From: Bacteroidales bacterium
Lineage (GTDB): Bacteria; Bacteroidota; Bacteroidia; Bacteroidales; F082
DNA: 40,833 nt
Assembly: GCA_017548125.1 (NCBI GenBank)
Contig: JAFYNK010000029.1
Location: 1-40,833 of the forward strand
Direction of reading: 5' to 3'
A model generated the notes under the pieces. It was given only the letters and a program-made list of their open reading frames with translations, was not told the DNA's origin and ran no database searches. Made by a program: the position numbers and the translations under genes. Of this stretch, positions 32,094-40,781 are shown piece by piece; position 1 is the first letter of the stretch; each line of letters starts with the position of its first letter.

Positions 32094-33311
32094 ATGGCAA
32101 AAAAACAAGAGAACCACTGCTCATTTTGCGGAAAGAGCGATAAAGAAGCTGCGTTGCTTCTCTCAGGAATGTATGGTTTCATCTGCGACGAATGCATCGA
32201 AAGAGGTCATATCGTTGTACAGGAAGAATTGAAACATCTTAAAAAAGCCAACACTCCTGACTTTAAATTATTGAAACCTATCGAGATAAAGTCTTTCCTC
32301 GATCAATATGTCATCGGACAAGATGAAGCAAAGAAAATTCTTGCTGTTGCTGTTTATAACCATTATAAGAGAATCAACCAAGAAAAAGCTGCCGACGAAG
32401 TGGAGATTGAAAAATCTAATATCGTTTTAGTCGGTGAGACTGGTACAGGCAAGACACTCCTCGCCCGCTCCATCGCTAAGATGTTACATGTACCTTTCGC
32501 AATAGCCGATGCAACAGTTCTTACAGAAGCTGGTTATGTTGGCGAAGACGTAGAAAACATCTTAGTCAAGTTGTTACAAGCTGCCGATTATGACGTAGCA
32601 GCTGCTGAAAAAGGCATCGTTTTCATTGACGAAATAGACAAAATTGCACGTAAGAGCGACAACCCAAGCATCACACGCGACGTTTCAGGTGAAGGCGTAC
32701 AACAAGCTATGCTCAAGCTCCTCGAAGGAACTATCGTCAACGTTCCTCCACAAGGCGGCCGCAAGCACCCTGAACAAAAGATGATTCAAGTCAACACCAA
32801 GAACATATTGTTCATCGCAGGCGGCGCATTCGATGGAATAGACAAGATTATCGCTAACAGAGTAGGAAGCAACGCTATCGGTTATGGCAACGACAACAAA
32901 AAACAAATCGACAAGGATAATCTGTTGAGATACATCACTCCTGCCGATATCAAGAGATTCGGCCTCATCCCTGAGATTGTCGGTCGTTTCCCAATATTGA
33001 CATTCCTCAACCCATTGGATAAAGAGTCGTTAGTAAGAATCTTGAAAGAACCTAAGAACGCTATCATCAAGCAGTTCTCAAAACTCTTCGAGATGGACGA
33101 CGTCAAGCTTGAGATTAAAGAAGAAGTTCTTGAATATATCGTTGACAAGAGCATCGAATTCAAGCTCGGCGCTCGTGGATTAAGAGCTATCATCGAAGCG
33201 ATATTGAACGACGCTATGTTCGAGATGCCATCACAAAACGAGAAAAAACTCGTCATAGACCTTAAATACGCAATAGAGAAATTCGAGAAAAACTCTGTGT
33301 TTTTAGGATAG
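32094..33311 (+). CDS. clpX: ATP-dependent Clp protease ATP-binding subunit ClpX
   Basis: AAA+ unfoldase that feeds substrates into ClpP. The N-terminal zinc-binding domain has CSFCGK and CDECIERG (four Cys). The AAA+ domain has Walker A GETGTGKT near residue 118, Walker B FIDEIDKI near 180, the pore-loop region [15 protein letters not shown] near 142, and the sensor/arginine finger segment FIPEIVGR-like [10 protein letters not shown]. The IGF-type ClpP-binding loop region corresponds to [12 protein letters not shown], with IGY in place of IGF. The 405 residues are normal. Confidence 0.97.
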   Translation: MAKKQENHCSFCGKSDKEAALLLSGMYGFICDECIERGHIVVQEELKHLKKANTPDFKLLKPIEIKSFLDQYVIGQDEAKKILAVAVYNHYKRINQEKAADEVEIEKSNIVLVGETGTGKTLLARSIAKMLHVPFAIADATVLTEAGYVGEDVENILVKLLQAADYDVAAAEKGIVFIDEIDKIARKSDNPSITRDVSGEGVQQAMLKLLEGTIVNVPPQGGRKHPEQKMIQVNTKNILFIAGGAFDGIDKIIANRVGSNAIGYGNDNKKQIDKDNLLRYITPADIKRFGLIPEIVGRFPILTFLNPLDKESLVRILKEPKNAIIKQFSKLFEMDDVKLEIKEEVLEYIVDKSIEFKLGARGLRAIIEAILNDAMFEMPSQNEKKLVIDLKYAIEKFEKNSVFLG

Positions 33312-33334
33312 AGAAACTGAGGTATAATATAAAG

Positions 33335-33374
33335 AAAAGGTATAGTGGGAGTGAACTCTTTCTATACCTTTTTT
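33335..33374 (+). terminator. Intrinsic terminator after clpX
   Basis: AAAAGGTATAG and CTATACCTTTT form an 11-bp stem around a 16-base loop, with six T at the end. It starts 24 bases after the clpX stop. Confidence 0.85.
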
Positions 33375-33406
33375 AGTTTATTATATTACAACCCTATACT
33401 CCCTCT

Positions 33407-33448
33407 AAAAAGAAAAGAGCTCCTATGCATAGAAGCTCTTTTCTTTTG
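33407..33448 (-). terminator. Intrinsic terminator of the T9SS cargo gene
   Basis: On the minus strand AAAAGAAAAGAGCT and its complement form a 14-bp stem around a 12-base loop. It lies about 34 bases after the stop of the minus-strand gene. CTTTCGT words occupy the gap. Confidence 0.75.
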
Positions 33449-33481
33449 CTTTTAGACTTTCGTCTTTCGTCAATATAACTA

Positions 33482-34213
33482 TTATTTAGAAATAACGAGT
33501 TTGTTTGTTTTAACAGTTTGGTTGTTTACGATTAAGCTGTAGAAGTAAACGCCGTCTGTTAAGTCGCTTACGTTGATGTCTAATCTTGAACCGCCAACGT
33601 TAACATTTTGTCTAACAACTTCTTGACCCATCATGTTGTAGATAGCTACTGATGCCGATTGAGCGTCGAATGGCATGTTGTAGTTGAAGCTAACAACATT
33701 GTTTGCTGGGTTAGGATAAGCGTTGCTGAAGATTTCTACGTTGTTGTAATCTACAACTGATTCGCCTGAATGTTTGAAGTAAACTTCGAAAACGTATTTT
33801 TCTTCTGGATTTCTTTCATCGTAGAATGTATATTCGATTGTGATTTCCATGCCGTAAACTACTTCCCAGTTTTCATCTATTGGCATGAAGTGAGCGCTGA
33901 ATAAAGCAGGAACGCCTGGGTTTGTGATGCAGCTGCCGCTGTCAACATGAGGAGCCATACATGAACCCCAGCAGAAATAGTTGCTACCAACGTTTTCTGA
34001 TTTGATAACTCTGTCGCAAACTACGTTTAAGTCAGCATCACCGAGATTGATAACATTCATTTCAAATGCTAATTCCATCATATCGTTGATTGGTCCAACA
34101 ACACTGTATTTGCCTGGTTGAGCCAATTCGCCTTCATGTTCAAAGAACAATGTTTGTGCAGATGCCATACCAGCAAATGCTAAAAGTACTAAAGAAAGTA
34201 AAAATTTTTTCAT
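33482..34213 (-). CDS. Secreted protein with T9SS type A sorting domain
   Basis: A 243-residue exported protein. It has a signal peptide (MKKFLLSLVLLAFAGMASAQ). The mature part starts with a ~140-residue beta-rich domain containing four Cys (VVCDRV, YFCWGSC, SGSCIT) and a MPIDENWEVVYGMEITIEYTFYDERN segment. I recognise no catalytic site; it resembles small beta-sandwich domains seen in Bacteroidetes cargo. From SNAYPNPANNVVSFNYNMP on, the last ~80 residues are a canonical type A sorting domain (VAIYNMMGQEVVRQ, LTDGVYFYSLIVNNQTVKTNKLVISK). Codon use is restricted to favoured codons, suggesting an abundant product. Confidence 0.85.
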   Translation of the reverse strand: MKKFLLSLVLLAFAGMASAQTLFFEHEGELAQPGKYSVVGPINDMMELAFEMNVINLGDADLNVVCDRVIKSENVGSNYFCWGSCMAPHVDSGSCITNPGVPALFSAHFMPIDENWEVVYGMEITIEYTFYDERNPEEKYVFEVYFKHSGESVVDYNNVEIFSNAYPNPANNVVSFNYNMPFDAQSASVAIYNMMGQEVVRQNVNVGGSRLDINVSDLTDGVYFYSLIVNNQTVKTNKLVISK

Positions 34214-34306
34214 TTTTTAATTTGTAATTTGTTTGTTAATAATAATTTAATTTTTTCCTTTTTAATCTATTCTAAAAAACACAACAATCGTGCTATTTTT
34301 ATTGGT

Positions 34307-34377
34307 TTAAAGTTTAAGGTTTAAAGTTTAAAGTAATTATAACATATCCTTAAACCTTAAGCCTTAAAACTTAAACG
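34307..34377 (-). repeat. Hairpin-forming word repeat between hutU and the T9SS cargo gene
   Basis: GTTTAAAG/TTTAAGG words on the left face CTTAAACC/TTAAGCC words on the right, giving a long imperfect dyad. It begins a few bases after the hutU stop on the minus strand. It uses the same words as the tig-clpP spacer. Confidence 0.65.
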
Positions 34378-34383
34378 AAGTGA

Positions 34384-36378
34384 TTATTTTATAACGTCGT
34401 TAATGATAGCGTCATCAGCGAAGTTAGGCATTGTGACTTTAAGTCTTGGCTCTACTTCCATAGCGCGTCTGATAGCGAACATAGCAGGTTCGTTTCTTGC
34501 CCAGCTTCTACGAGCGATACCGTTGTTAACGTCCCAATGTAACATATTGCGTAATCTTCTGTCAGAGTCGTCGCTTCCGTCGAGTACCATACCGAAGCCG
34601 CCGTTGATAACTTCGCCCCAGCCTACGCCGCCGCCATTGTGGATGCTGACCCATGTAGCGCCTCTAAAACCGTCGCCGATAACATTGTGGATTGCCATGT
34701 CAGCTGTGAATGATGAACCGTCGTAGATGTTAGATGTTTCACGGAATGGAGAGTCGGTGCCTGATACATCGTGGTGGTCTCTACCCAAAACGACTGGTGC
34801 TGAGAGACGACCGTCGGCGATAGCCTTGTTGAATTCAGCAGCGATCTTTGTACGACCTTCGCAGTCAGCGTATAAGATACGAGCTTGTGAACCAACGACC
34901 AATTTGTTAGCGCGAGCGCCTTTGATCCATTGGATGTTGTCGTGCATTTGTTGTTGGATTTCAACTGGAGAGTTCTTAGCGATTTCTTCAAGGACGTTGC
35001 ATGCGATTTCGTCTGTGATAGCGAGATCTTCTTCTTTGCCTGAAGTACAAACCCAACGGAATGGACCGAAACCATAGTCGAAGTACATAGGACCCATGAT
35101 GTCTTGTACGTAAGATGGATAACGGAACTTGCCTTCTGCGTTGAGGATGTCAGCGCCAGCGCGGCTGCTTTCCAATAAGAATGCGTTGCCGTAGTCGAAG
35201 AAGTACATTCCTTTTGCTGTGAGTTTGTTGACAGCAGCAACGTGACGACGCAATGAAGCATAGACAGCGTCTTTGAATTTTTCAGGAGCTTCTGCCATCA
35301 TTTGTTTTGACTCTTCAAATGAATAACCTACAGGATAGTAACCGCCTGCGAATGGGTTATGCAATGAAGTCTGGTCAGAACCTAAGTCAACTTGGATATC
35401 GTGTTCTGCTGCATATTCCCAGAGGTCAACAACGTTGCCTTGGTATGCGAAGGAACGAGCGATCTTGTTAGCGCGAGCTTCATTTACTTTAGCGAACAAT
35501 TCATCGAGGTCGCTATATACTTCGTCAACCCAGCCTTGGCTGTGACGTTTGTCTGTTGCGCTAGGATTTATTTCTGCTGTGATTGAAACAACGCCAGCGA
35601 TGTTGCCTGCTTTAGGCTGAGCGCCTGACATACCGCCGAGACCTGCTGTGATGAACAACTTACCTTCAGGTGTACCGCCTTGTTTTCTTGAAGCGTTCAA
35701 AACAGTGATTGTTGTTCCGTGAACGATGCCTTGAGGTCCGATGTACATATATGAACCAGCTGTCATCTGTCCGTATTGTGTTACGCCCATTGCGTTGAAT
35801 CTTTCCCAATCGTCTGGTTTTGAGTAGTTAGGAATCATCATACCGTTAGTAACGATAACGCGTGGAGCGTCTTTATGTGATGGGAACAATCCCATTGGGT
35901 GACCTGAGTACATAACGAGAGTCTGCTCTTCTGTCATGTTAGCAAGATATTGCATAACGAGACGATATTGAGCCCAGTTTTGGAAGACAGCGCCGTTGCC
36001 ACCGTAAGTAATGAGTTCGTGTGGGTGTTGTGCTACAGCGTGATCCAAGTTGTTTTGAATCATAAGCATGATAGCAGCTGCTTGTCTTGACTTAGCTGGA
36101 TACTCTTCAATTGGACGAGCGTAGATGCTGTAAGAAGGACGGAAACGATACATGTAGATACGACCGTATTTTTCCAATTCTTCTGCAAATTCTGGAGCTA
36201 AAACAGCATGATGCTTAGCTGGGAAATAACGAAGAGCATTTCTTAATGCTAATCTTTTTTCTTCTTTTGTTAAAATGTCTTTACGTTTTGGAGCATGATT
36301 GACTGTTACATCATACTCTTTTACACATGGCAACTCGTCAGGAATACCTGCAAGTATCTCTTTTTGAAAGTCATTCAT
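34384..36378 (-). CDS. hutU: Urocanate hydratase
   Basis: Hydrates urocanate to 4-imidazolone-5-propionate, the second step of histidine degradation, using tightly bound NAD+ as electrophile. The whole 664-residue protein matches the Bacteroidetes form: LRNALRYFPAKHHAVLAPEFAEEL, YGGNGAVFQNWAQYRL, MYSGHPMGLFPSH, NYSKPDDWERFNAMGVTQYGQMTAGSYMYIGPQGIVHGTT, GLGGMSGAQPKA (dinucleotide-binding glycines near residue 250), and GRDHHDVSGTDSPFRET near 530. The other hut genes are not in the window. Codons are strongly optimised, which suggests that histidine is an important nutrient. Confidence 0.96.
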   Translation of the reverse strand: MNDFQKEILAGIPDELPCVKEYDVTVNHAPKRKDILTKEEKRLALRNALRYFPAKHHAVLAPEFAEELEKYGRIYMYRFRPSYSIYARPIEEYPAKSRQAAAIMLMIQNNLDHAVAQHPHELITYGGNGAVFQNWAQYRLVMQYLANMTEEQTLVMYSGHPMGLFPSHKDAPRVIVTNGMMIPNYSKPDDWERFNAMGVTQYGQMTAGSYMYIGPQGIVHGTTITVLNASRKQGGTPEGKLFITAGLGGMSGAQPKAGNIAGVVSITAEINPSATDKRHSQGWVDEVYSDLDELFAKVNEARANKIARSFAYQGNVVDLWEYAAEHDIQVDLGSDQTSLHNPFAGGYYPVGYSFEESKQMMAEAPEKFKDAVYASLRRHVAAVNKLTAKGMYFFDYGNAFLLESSRAGADILNAEGKFRYPSYVQDIMGPMYFDYGFGPFRWVCTSGKEEDLAITDEIACNVLEEIAKNSPVEIQQQMHDNIQWIKGARANKLVVGSQARILYADCEGRTKIAAEFNKAIADGRLSAPVVLGRDHHDVSGTDSPFRETSNIYDGSSFTADMAIHNVIGDGFRGATWVSIHNGGGVGWGEVINGGFGMVLDGSDDSDRRLRNMLHWDVNNGIARRSWARNEPAMFAIRRAMEVEPRLKVTMPNFADDAIINDVIK

Positions 36379-36418
36379 ATATCAATGTGTTTATTTTAAT
36401 GCTTAATTGTACAATGTG

Positions 36419-36426
36419 CAAAGATA
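36419..36426 (-). promoter_or_regulatory. -7 promoter element for hutU (TATCTTTG)
   Basis: A perfect TAnnTTTG on the minus strand, 41 bases before the hutU start. The context TTTTTATTATCTTTGCA is shared with the ruvX promoter, and a TTG-bearing repeat array lies just upstream in both. Confidence 0.72.
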
Positions 36427-36435
36427 ATAAAAAGT

Positions 36436-36463
36436 CAACAGACAACAGACAACAGACAACAGA
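36436..36463. repeat. Four-unit 7-bp micro-array (CAACAGA) upstream of the hutU promoter
   Basis: Four exact copies of CAACAGA (TCTGTTG on the minus strand). It begins 10 bases upstream of the -7 element and supplies a TTG triplet every 7 bp in the -33 region. A T run and the TCCTAAT array follow. Confidence 0.9.
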
Positions 36464-36491
36464 TTTTTTAATTGAAAGTTGAAATTTCAAC

Positions 36492-36519
36492 TCCTAATTC
36501 CTAATTCCTAATTCCTAAT
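36492..36519. repeat. Four-unit 7-bp micro-array (TCCTAAT), next to a 14-bp palindrome
   Basis: Four exact copies of TCCTAAT, the complement of the ATTAGGA arrays at 26709 and 40746. It starts 8 bases after the glycosyltransferase stop on the minus strand. The perfect palindrome GTTGAAATTTCAAC (36478-36491) adjoins it. Confidence 0.9.
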
Positions 36520-36526
36520 TGAACCA

Positions 36527-37687
36527 TCACCATCCTTTAGGTTTTGAAACAGTACTCCAGAATCCTATTACGGTCGTGAAAATCATGAAGAAGCAATCGT
36601 AGATTGGTGTGAATGCCAGTCCCAGATGTTTTTCTCCTAATTGTTTGGCTGATTTATGATAGATTATTACTTGTGTTATATAATGAAGTAACGCAAACAA
36701 TCCTATTATGATGAAATAATATATTTTACCTAAAGAAATCTCGAATGCCAATGGCATAAACAACAATGCCACCAATGTTGGATAATAAAGCAAACGGCTT
36801 CCGAGCAAAAGGCCTAATATTCTGTTGATGTTTGATTTATATTTTATTCCAGTAGAATAATGACGTCTCTTCTGGCGAATCCAAGTACCCCAGCTTCTCT
36901 TAGGCTCCGACTCTACTCTATTGACTGAATCGATATAAACATTTGTATTTTTCTTATTAGCCACCTGACTTATGAACAAATCATCATCGCCAGAAGGTAT
37001 ATTATAATGAGATGTGAAGCCTTTGTTTTTCATAAATGTACTCTTTCTATAAGAGAGATTTCTTCCCACTCCCATATAAGGTTTCTTAGCCAGCGCCAAC
37101 GACAAATACTGCATGGCGATATATAAAGTATCAAAACGGATAAGCTTGTTCAGCAATCCTTTACGTTCAAAATAAGGTCCGTATGCAACAACTATTTCTG
37201 CATTATCATTATAAGCTGCAACCATTTCCTTAATCCATTGGTTTGTAGTTGGAACGCAATCGGCATCAGTAAGGAGAAGCAAATCATGTTTTGCAGATTT
37301 GATTCCCATGCTCAGAGGAAATTTCTTTCCATGGAAAAAGTTAAGATTCTGCGTAAGATTAACCAAATTGATTTTAGGATTATTTCTTGCCAGATCTTTC
37401 AGATATTCTTCAGTGTCGTCTTGGGAGCAATCGTTGACAATAACCAATTCGAAATCAGGATAATCTTGCGACAAGACAGCAGGTATCAAGTCGAGAAGAT
37501 ATTCGTATGAGTCGCGGGTACATACTATCACGGAGACAGGTTCCTGTCTGGTGTTTTTTCCCTTTTTTTTATAAAACGCCAATCGTCTGAATAAAATCCA
37601 ATGATACAACATCTGCACCAACCAAGCCATGACGAACAACACCAAAACGATGAATGACAACTGATTAAAATTGAAACTTATGCTCAC
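36527..37687 (-). CDS. Membrane-anchored family 2 glycosyltransferase
   Basis: A 386-residue GT2 enzyme. One membrane segment lies at residues 10-32. The catalytic GT-A domain follows: VSVIVCTRDSYEYLLDLIPAVLSQDYPDFELVIVNDCSQDDT (nucleotide-binding start near 50), LLLTDADCVPTT with the DxD-type metal motif (near 140), PSGDDDLFI (acceptor/catalytic acidic motif, near 230), and WIRQKRRHYSTG, a Q/R-x-x-R(W/H)-like motif near 268. Three C-terminal hydrophobic segments (about 287-385) complete it. The domain order suits a processive enzyme or one acting on lipid-linked sugars. Sugar and acceptor cannot be told. Confidence 0.88.
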   Translation of the reverse strand: MSISFNFNQLSFIVLVLFVMAWLVQMLYHWILFRRLAFYKKKGKNTRQEPVSVIVCTRDSYEYLLDLIPAVLSQDYPDFELVIVNDCSQDDTEEYLKDLARNNPKINLVNLTQNLNFFHGKKFPLSMGIKSAKHDLLLLTDADCVPTTNQWIKEMVAAYNDNAEIVVAYGPYFERKGLLNKLIRFDTLYIAMQYLSLALAKKPYMGVGRNLSYRKSTFMKNKGFTSHYNIPSGDDDLFISQVANKKNTNVYIDSVNRVESEPKRSWGTWIRQKRRHYSTGIKYKSNINRILGLLLGSRLLYYPTLVALLFMPLAFEISLGKIYYFIIIGLFALLHYITQVIIYHKSAKQLGEKHLGLAFTPIYDCFFMIFTTVIGFWSTVSKPKGW

Positions 37688-37743
37688 GACAATTATTTTT
37701 TTACTACAAAGAATCTTTTATGGAAATCTGTAAAATTTCACTG

Positions 37744-37751
37744 CAAAAGTA
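37744..37751 (-). promoter_or_regulatory. -7 promoter element for the glycosyltransferase (TACTTTTG)
   Basis: A perfect TAnnTTTG on the minus strand, 56 bases before the gene. It is back to back with the tgt promoter. Confidence 0.65.
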
Positions 37752-37775
37752 TGAATTTTTCACAGGAAAAAATAG

Positions 37776-37783
37776 TATATTTG
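37776..37783 (+). promoter_or_regulatory. -7 promoter element for tgt-lptG (TATATTTG)
   Basis: A perfect TAnnTTTG 13 bases before the tgt ATG, implying a very short leader. Confidence 0.7.
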
Positions 37784-37796
37784 CCCAAAAAATTTT

Positions 37797-38927
37797 ATGA
37801 GATTTTCACTTGTCAAAAATGATATTTCGAGCAACGCTCGTGCTGGTGTCTTGACCACCGATCACGGTAATATAGAGACTCCAATTTTCATGCCTGTTGG
37901 AACTGTTGGCAGCGTTAAAGCTACACACATGAGAGAGTTAGAGGAAGAGATACAGGCTCAGATCATTTTAGGCAACACCTATCATCTTTACTTACGTCCA
38001 GGATTAGACGTCTTGAACAAAGCTGGCGGACTACATAAGTTCAACGGATGGAACCGTCCTATACTCACCGACAGCGGCGGTTTTCAGGTCTTTTCACTCA
38101 CAGGCATAAGAAAGATGAAAGAAGAAGGCGTAGTGTTCCAATCTCATATCGACGGATCGCGTCACACCTTCACTCCTGAGAACGTGATGGACATCGAGCG
38201 TACCATCGGAGCCGACATAATCATGGCCTTCGACGAGTGCACTCTTGGGACGGCTGACTTCAGATACGCCAAAGAATCGATGGAGAGAACACATCGCTGG
38301 CTCGACAGATGCTGGAAACGCTTCGACGAGACAGAGCCTCTCTACGGCTATAACCAGTCGCTCTTCCCTATCGTACAAGGCTGCGTTTATCCTGAACTCA
38401 GACGCCGCTCAGCCGAATATATCACCAAACACGAAGCCGACGGATACGCCATAGGCGGTCTCGCTGTGGGCGAACCAACAGAACAGATGTACGAGATGAT
38501 TGAAGTCGTCAACGAGATATTGCCACAAGACAAGCCTCGTTACCTCATGGGCGTAGGCACTCCAGCCAACCTGCTCGAAGCAATATCAAGAGGCATCGAC
38601 ATGTTCGACTGCGTGATGCCTTGCCGCAACGGACGCAACGGAATGCTCTTCACCTCAGAAGGAATCATCAACATCAAAAACGAAAAATGGAAATACGACT
38701 TCTCTCCATTGGACGAAAACGGAACAACTTACGTTGACAGAGACTACACCAAGGCTTATCTGCGACACCTCATCGTATCAAAAGAAATCCTAGGACCAAT
38801 GATAGCCACTGTACACAACCTAGGTTTCTATCTCTGGCTCGTCAAAGAAGCCAGAAAACATATCATCGAAGGCGATTTCGCATCATGGCGCGACATGATG
38901 CTCCCTAAAGTCACACGCAGAATTTGA
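37797..38927 (+). CDS. tgt: tRNA-guanine (queuine) transglycosylase, without the usual zinc cysteines
   Basis: Exchanges guanine 34 of GUN-anticodon tRNAs for the queuosine precursor. The 376-residue barrel has the Asp of TDSGGFQVFSLTG (D92), the substrate-binding IVQGCVYPELRRRSAEYI and AIGGLAVGEP, and the nucleophile region GIDMFDCVMPCRNGRNG. In E. coli the structural zinc is held by three Cys in ECDCYTCRNYS and a His. Here the aligned stretch is DENGTTYVDRDY (306-317), with none of the Cys. The following AYLRHL and IATVHNL are conserved. The gene ends one base before the LptG-like gene, so the two are cotranscribed. Confidence 0.94.
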   Translation: MRFSLVKNDISSNARAGVLTTDHGNIETPIFMPVGTVGSVKATHMRELEEEIQAQIILGNTYHLYLRPGLDVLNKAGGLHKFNGWNRPILTDSGGFQVFSLTGIRKMKEEGVVFQSHIDGSRHTFTPENVMDIERTIGADIIMAFDECTLGTADFRYAKESMERTHRWLDRCWKRFDETEPLYGYNQSLFPIVQGCVYPELRRRSAEYITKHEADGYAIGGLAVGEPTEQMYEMIEVVNEILPQDKPRYLMGVGTPANLLEAISRGIDMFDCVMPCRNGRNGMLFTSEGIINIKNEKWKYDFSPLDENGTTYVDRDYTKAYLRHLIVSKEILGPMIATVHNLGFYLWLVKEARKHIIEGDFASWRDMMLPKVTRRI

Positions 38928-38928
38928 C

Positions 38929-40002
38929 ATGAAGAAATTAGACTGGTACATATTCAAAAAATATATCGGAACGTTCTTCTTTTCTATCAGCTTGCTGATT
39001 ATCATCGTAGTAGTCTTCGACGTTTCTGAAAACATCGACAGCTTCATCAAAAACAACGCAAGCTTCAAGGAAGTGATGCTGCATTACTATGTGCCTTTCA
39101 TACCTTATTTTATTAACCTTTTTATATATCTTTTCGTCTTCATCTCTGTCATTTTCTTCACGTCAAAAATGGCAGGTCACACGGAAATAATCGCAATACT
39201 GAGCAGCGGCATAAGCTTCAAAAGATTCCTATATCCATATATGCTGGCTGGCATGATGCTGGCCATAGGCTCCTTCTACCTAGGCAACTTCTTGATACCC
39301 AAGACCGACACCATCAGAAGAGAGTTCAAAGATAAATATATGGAAAAACTAACCAAGAGCTCTGGCTCCAACATACACGTCCAAATAGAAAGAGGCGTAT
39401 ATGTATATGTGGGCAACTTCGACATCAAAAAGAAAATAGCATACAAATTCGCTTTGGAAAAGATAGAAGATAACAAATTGACATACAAAGTACTGGCCGA
39501 CAAAGCGACATACGACACCGTAAGCGGCAAATGGAACATCAACAACTATGTAGAACGTTATCTCTATCCCGAAGAAAGCATGAACAGAGGCAAATCGAAG
39601 GACACCACCTTGGTTCTCAAGCCTCGCGATTTATACAACATCAAGGAAGAATTCGAGGAAATGAATCTTTTTGAGATTCGCGAACACATACAAAATCTTG
39701 AGTTGAAAGGAGCCGACAACACTCTTCAATACAGAATCGAGATGCACAAACGTATAGCATCGCCTGCTGCCATATTGATTCTGACGGTGATAGGCGCGGC
39801 GCTCTCAAGCCGCAAGGTACGCGGAGGAATGGGACTGCACCTAGGAATAGGGATAGTCATCACATTCTCATACATACTCTTCATGGAGTTTTCACGCGTC
39901 TTCGCACTCTCCGGCGTCTTCTCCCCTTTCATCGCAGCCTGGCTGCCAAACATCATCTTCTCAATAATAGGAATATACTTCTTCGTGAAAGCACCGAAGT
40001 AA
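38929..40002 (+). CDS. LptF/LptG family permease (YjgP/YjgQ)
   Basis: Inner-membrane subunit of the lipopolysaccharide export complex, by family. The 357 residues show three N-terminal membrane segments (about 12-35, 55-85, 103-125), a periplasmic beta-jellyroll domain (about 130-260), and three C-terminal segments (about 280-298, 303-325, 332-353). Family motifs are MKKLDWYIFKKYIGTFFFS at the start, the AILSSGISFKRFLYPY coupling region near residue 90, and HKRIASPAAILILTVIGAALS before the fourth segment. LptF and LptG cannot be told apart safely here; LptG is my first choice. It is coupled to tgt. Confidence 0.88.
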   Translation: MKKLDWYIFKKYIGTFFFSISLLIIIVVVFDVSENIDSFIKNNASFKEVMLHYYVPFIPYFINLFIYLFVFISVIFFTSKMAGHTEIIAILSSGISFKRFLYPYMLAGMMLAIGSFYLGNFLIPKTDTIRREFKDKYMEKLTKSSGSNIHVQIERGVYVYVGNFDIKKKIAYKFALEKIEDNKLTYKVLADKATYDTVSGKWNINNYVERYLYPEESMNRGKSKDTTLVLKPRDLYNIKEEFEEMNLFEIREHIQNLELKGADNTLQYRIEMHKRIASPAAILILTVIGAALSSRKVRGGMGLHLGIGIVITFSYILFMEFSRVFALSGVFSPFIAAWLPNIIFSIIGIYFFVKAPK

Positions 40003-40006
40003 TTCA

Positions 40007-40044
40007 ATTCATAATTCATAATGCATAATTCATAATGCATAATT
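40007..40044. repeat. 7-bp micro-array (ATTCATA/ATGCATA) after the LptG-like gene
   Basis: Five 7-bp units, ATTCATA, ATTCATA, ATGCATA, ATTCATA and ATGCATA, then ATT. It starts within 5 bases of the stop codon. The units contain ATGCAT-like half palindromes. Confidence 0.85.
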
Positions 40045-40068
40045 AAGGAACTCCTAACTAAAAAAAAA

Positions 40069-40113
40069 CTTTTGCCATTAGCCTTTTGTCATTAGCCTTT
40101 TTATTATTTTAGC
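40069..40113 (+). promoter_or_regulatory. Deoxynucleoside kinase promoter region with 14-bp repeats
   Basis: CTTTTGCCATTAGC, CTTTTGTCATTAGC and then CTTTTTATTATTTTAGC follow one another. TTTG at 40085-40088 can serve as -33, and TATTTTAG at 40105-40112 (one mismatch to TAnnTTTG) as -7, with 16 bases between them. The ATG lies 19 bases further. The -7 context resembles TTATTATCTTTGCA of the ruvX and hutU promoters. Confidence 0.6.
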
Positions 40114-40131
40114 AAAAAAAATATTTTCGTT

Positions 40132-40743
40132 ATGCATATAGCTATCGCCGGTAACATCGGCTCAGGAAAGACGACTCTAACTCATTTATTGTCAAAACAT
40201 TTTGGTTGGCAGCCTCATTACGAGGAAGTTGACAACAATCCCTATCTAAGCAGTTTTTATGACGACATGCTGCGTTGGTCGTTCAATCTGCAAATATATT
40301 TTCTCACAAGCAGATTCAAACAGATTATCGACATAAGAAACAGCGGCGTCGATGTGGTACAAGACAGAACAATCTACGAAGACTCATACATCTTCGCTTC
40401 CAATCTTTATGAGATGGGACTTATGTCATCTCGCGACTACGAAAACTATCAATCTCTTTTCGATTTGATGAGTTCTTACATGCAAGCTCCTGATTTGCTT
40501 ATATATCTGAGAGCCGACATCCCTACATTGGTAAGACAGATCGCAAAACGCAACAGAGCCTACGAACAATCCATCCGCCTCGATTATCTCAAAGCACTGA
40601 ACGACAAATATGAAAACTGGATTGCCAATTACGACAAAGGCAAGGTCCTCATCATCGACAGCGACAATCTAGAATTTGAAAACCCAGAAGATTTAAGCAA
40701 AGTAATCGAAAGCGTGAACGCTTCACTGAATGGACTTTTTTGA
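40132..40743 (+). CDS. Deoxynucleoside kinase
   Basis: Phosphorylates deoxynucleosides in salvage; by similarity to the deoxyadenosine/deoxyguanosine kinase group, purine deoxynucleosides are likely substrates. The 203 residues contain the P loop GNIGSGKTT (residues 7-15), the EEVDNNPYL substrate region near 36, DRTIYEDSYIFA near 82 (the D-R-(S/T) motif next to the catalytic Glu/Asp), and the lid region KRNRAYEQSIRLDYLKALNDKYENWI near 140. The gene stands alone behind its own promoter; a 7-bp repeat array follows its stop by 2 bases. Confidence 0.93.
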   Translation: MHIAIAGNIGSGKTTLTHLLSKHFGWQPHYEEVDNNPYLSSFYDDMLRWSFNLQIYFLTSRFKQIIDIRNSGVDVVQDRTIYEDSYIFASNLYEMGLMSSRDYENYQSLFDLMSSYMQAPDLLIYLRADIPTLVRQIAKRNRAYEQSIRLDYLKALNDKYENWIANYDKGKVLIIDSDNLEFENPEDLSKVIESVNASLNGLF

Positions 40744-40745
40744 TA

Positions 40746-40773
40746 ATTAGGAATTAGGAGTTAGGAATTAGGA
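40746..40773. repeat. Four-unit 7-bp micro-array (ATTAGGA) after the deoxynucleoside kinase
   Basis: ATTAGGA, ATTAGGA, GTTAGGA, ATTAGGA, beginning 2 bases after the TGA stop. It is the third occurrence of this word in four units. Confidence 0.88.
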
Positions 40774-40781
40774 ATAAAGGT

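Noticed and set aside
36436-36519. Mobile-element ends around the hutU-glycosyltransferase spacer
   Set aside because: The arrays are short simple repeats; no transposase, target duplication or long terminal repeat is seen.
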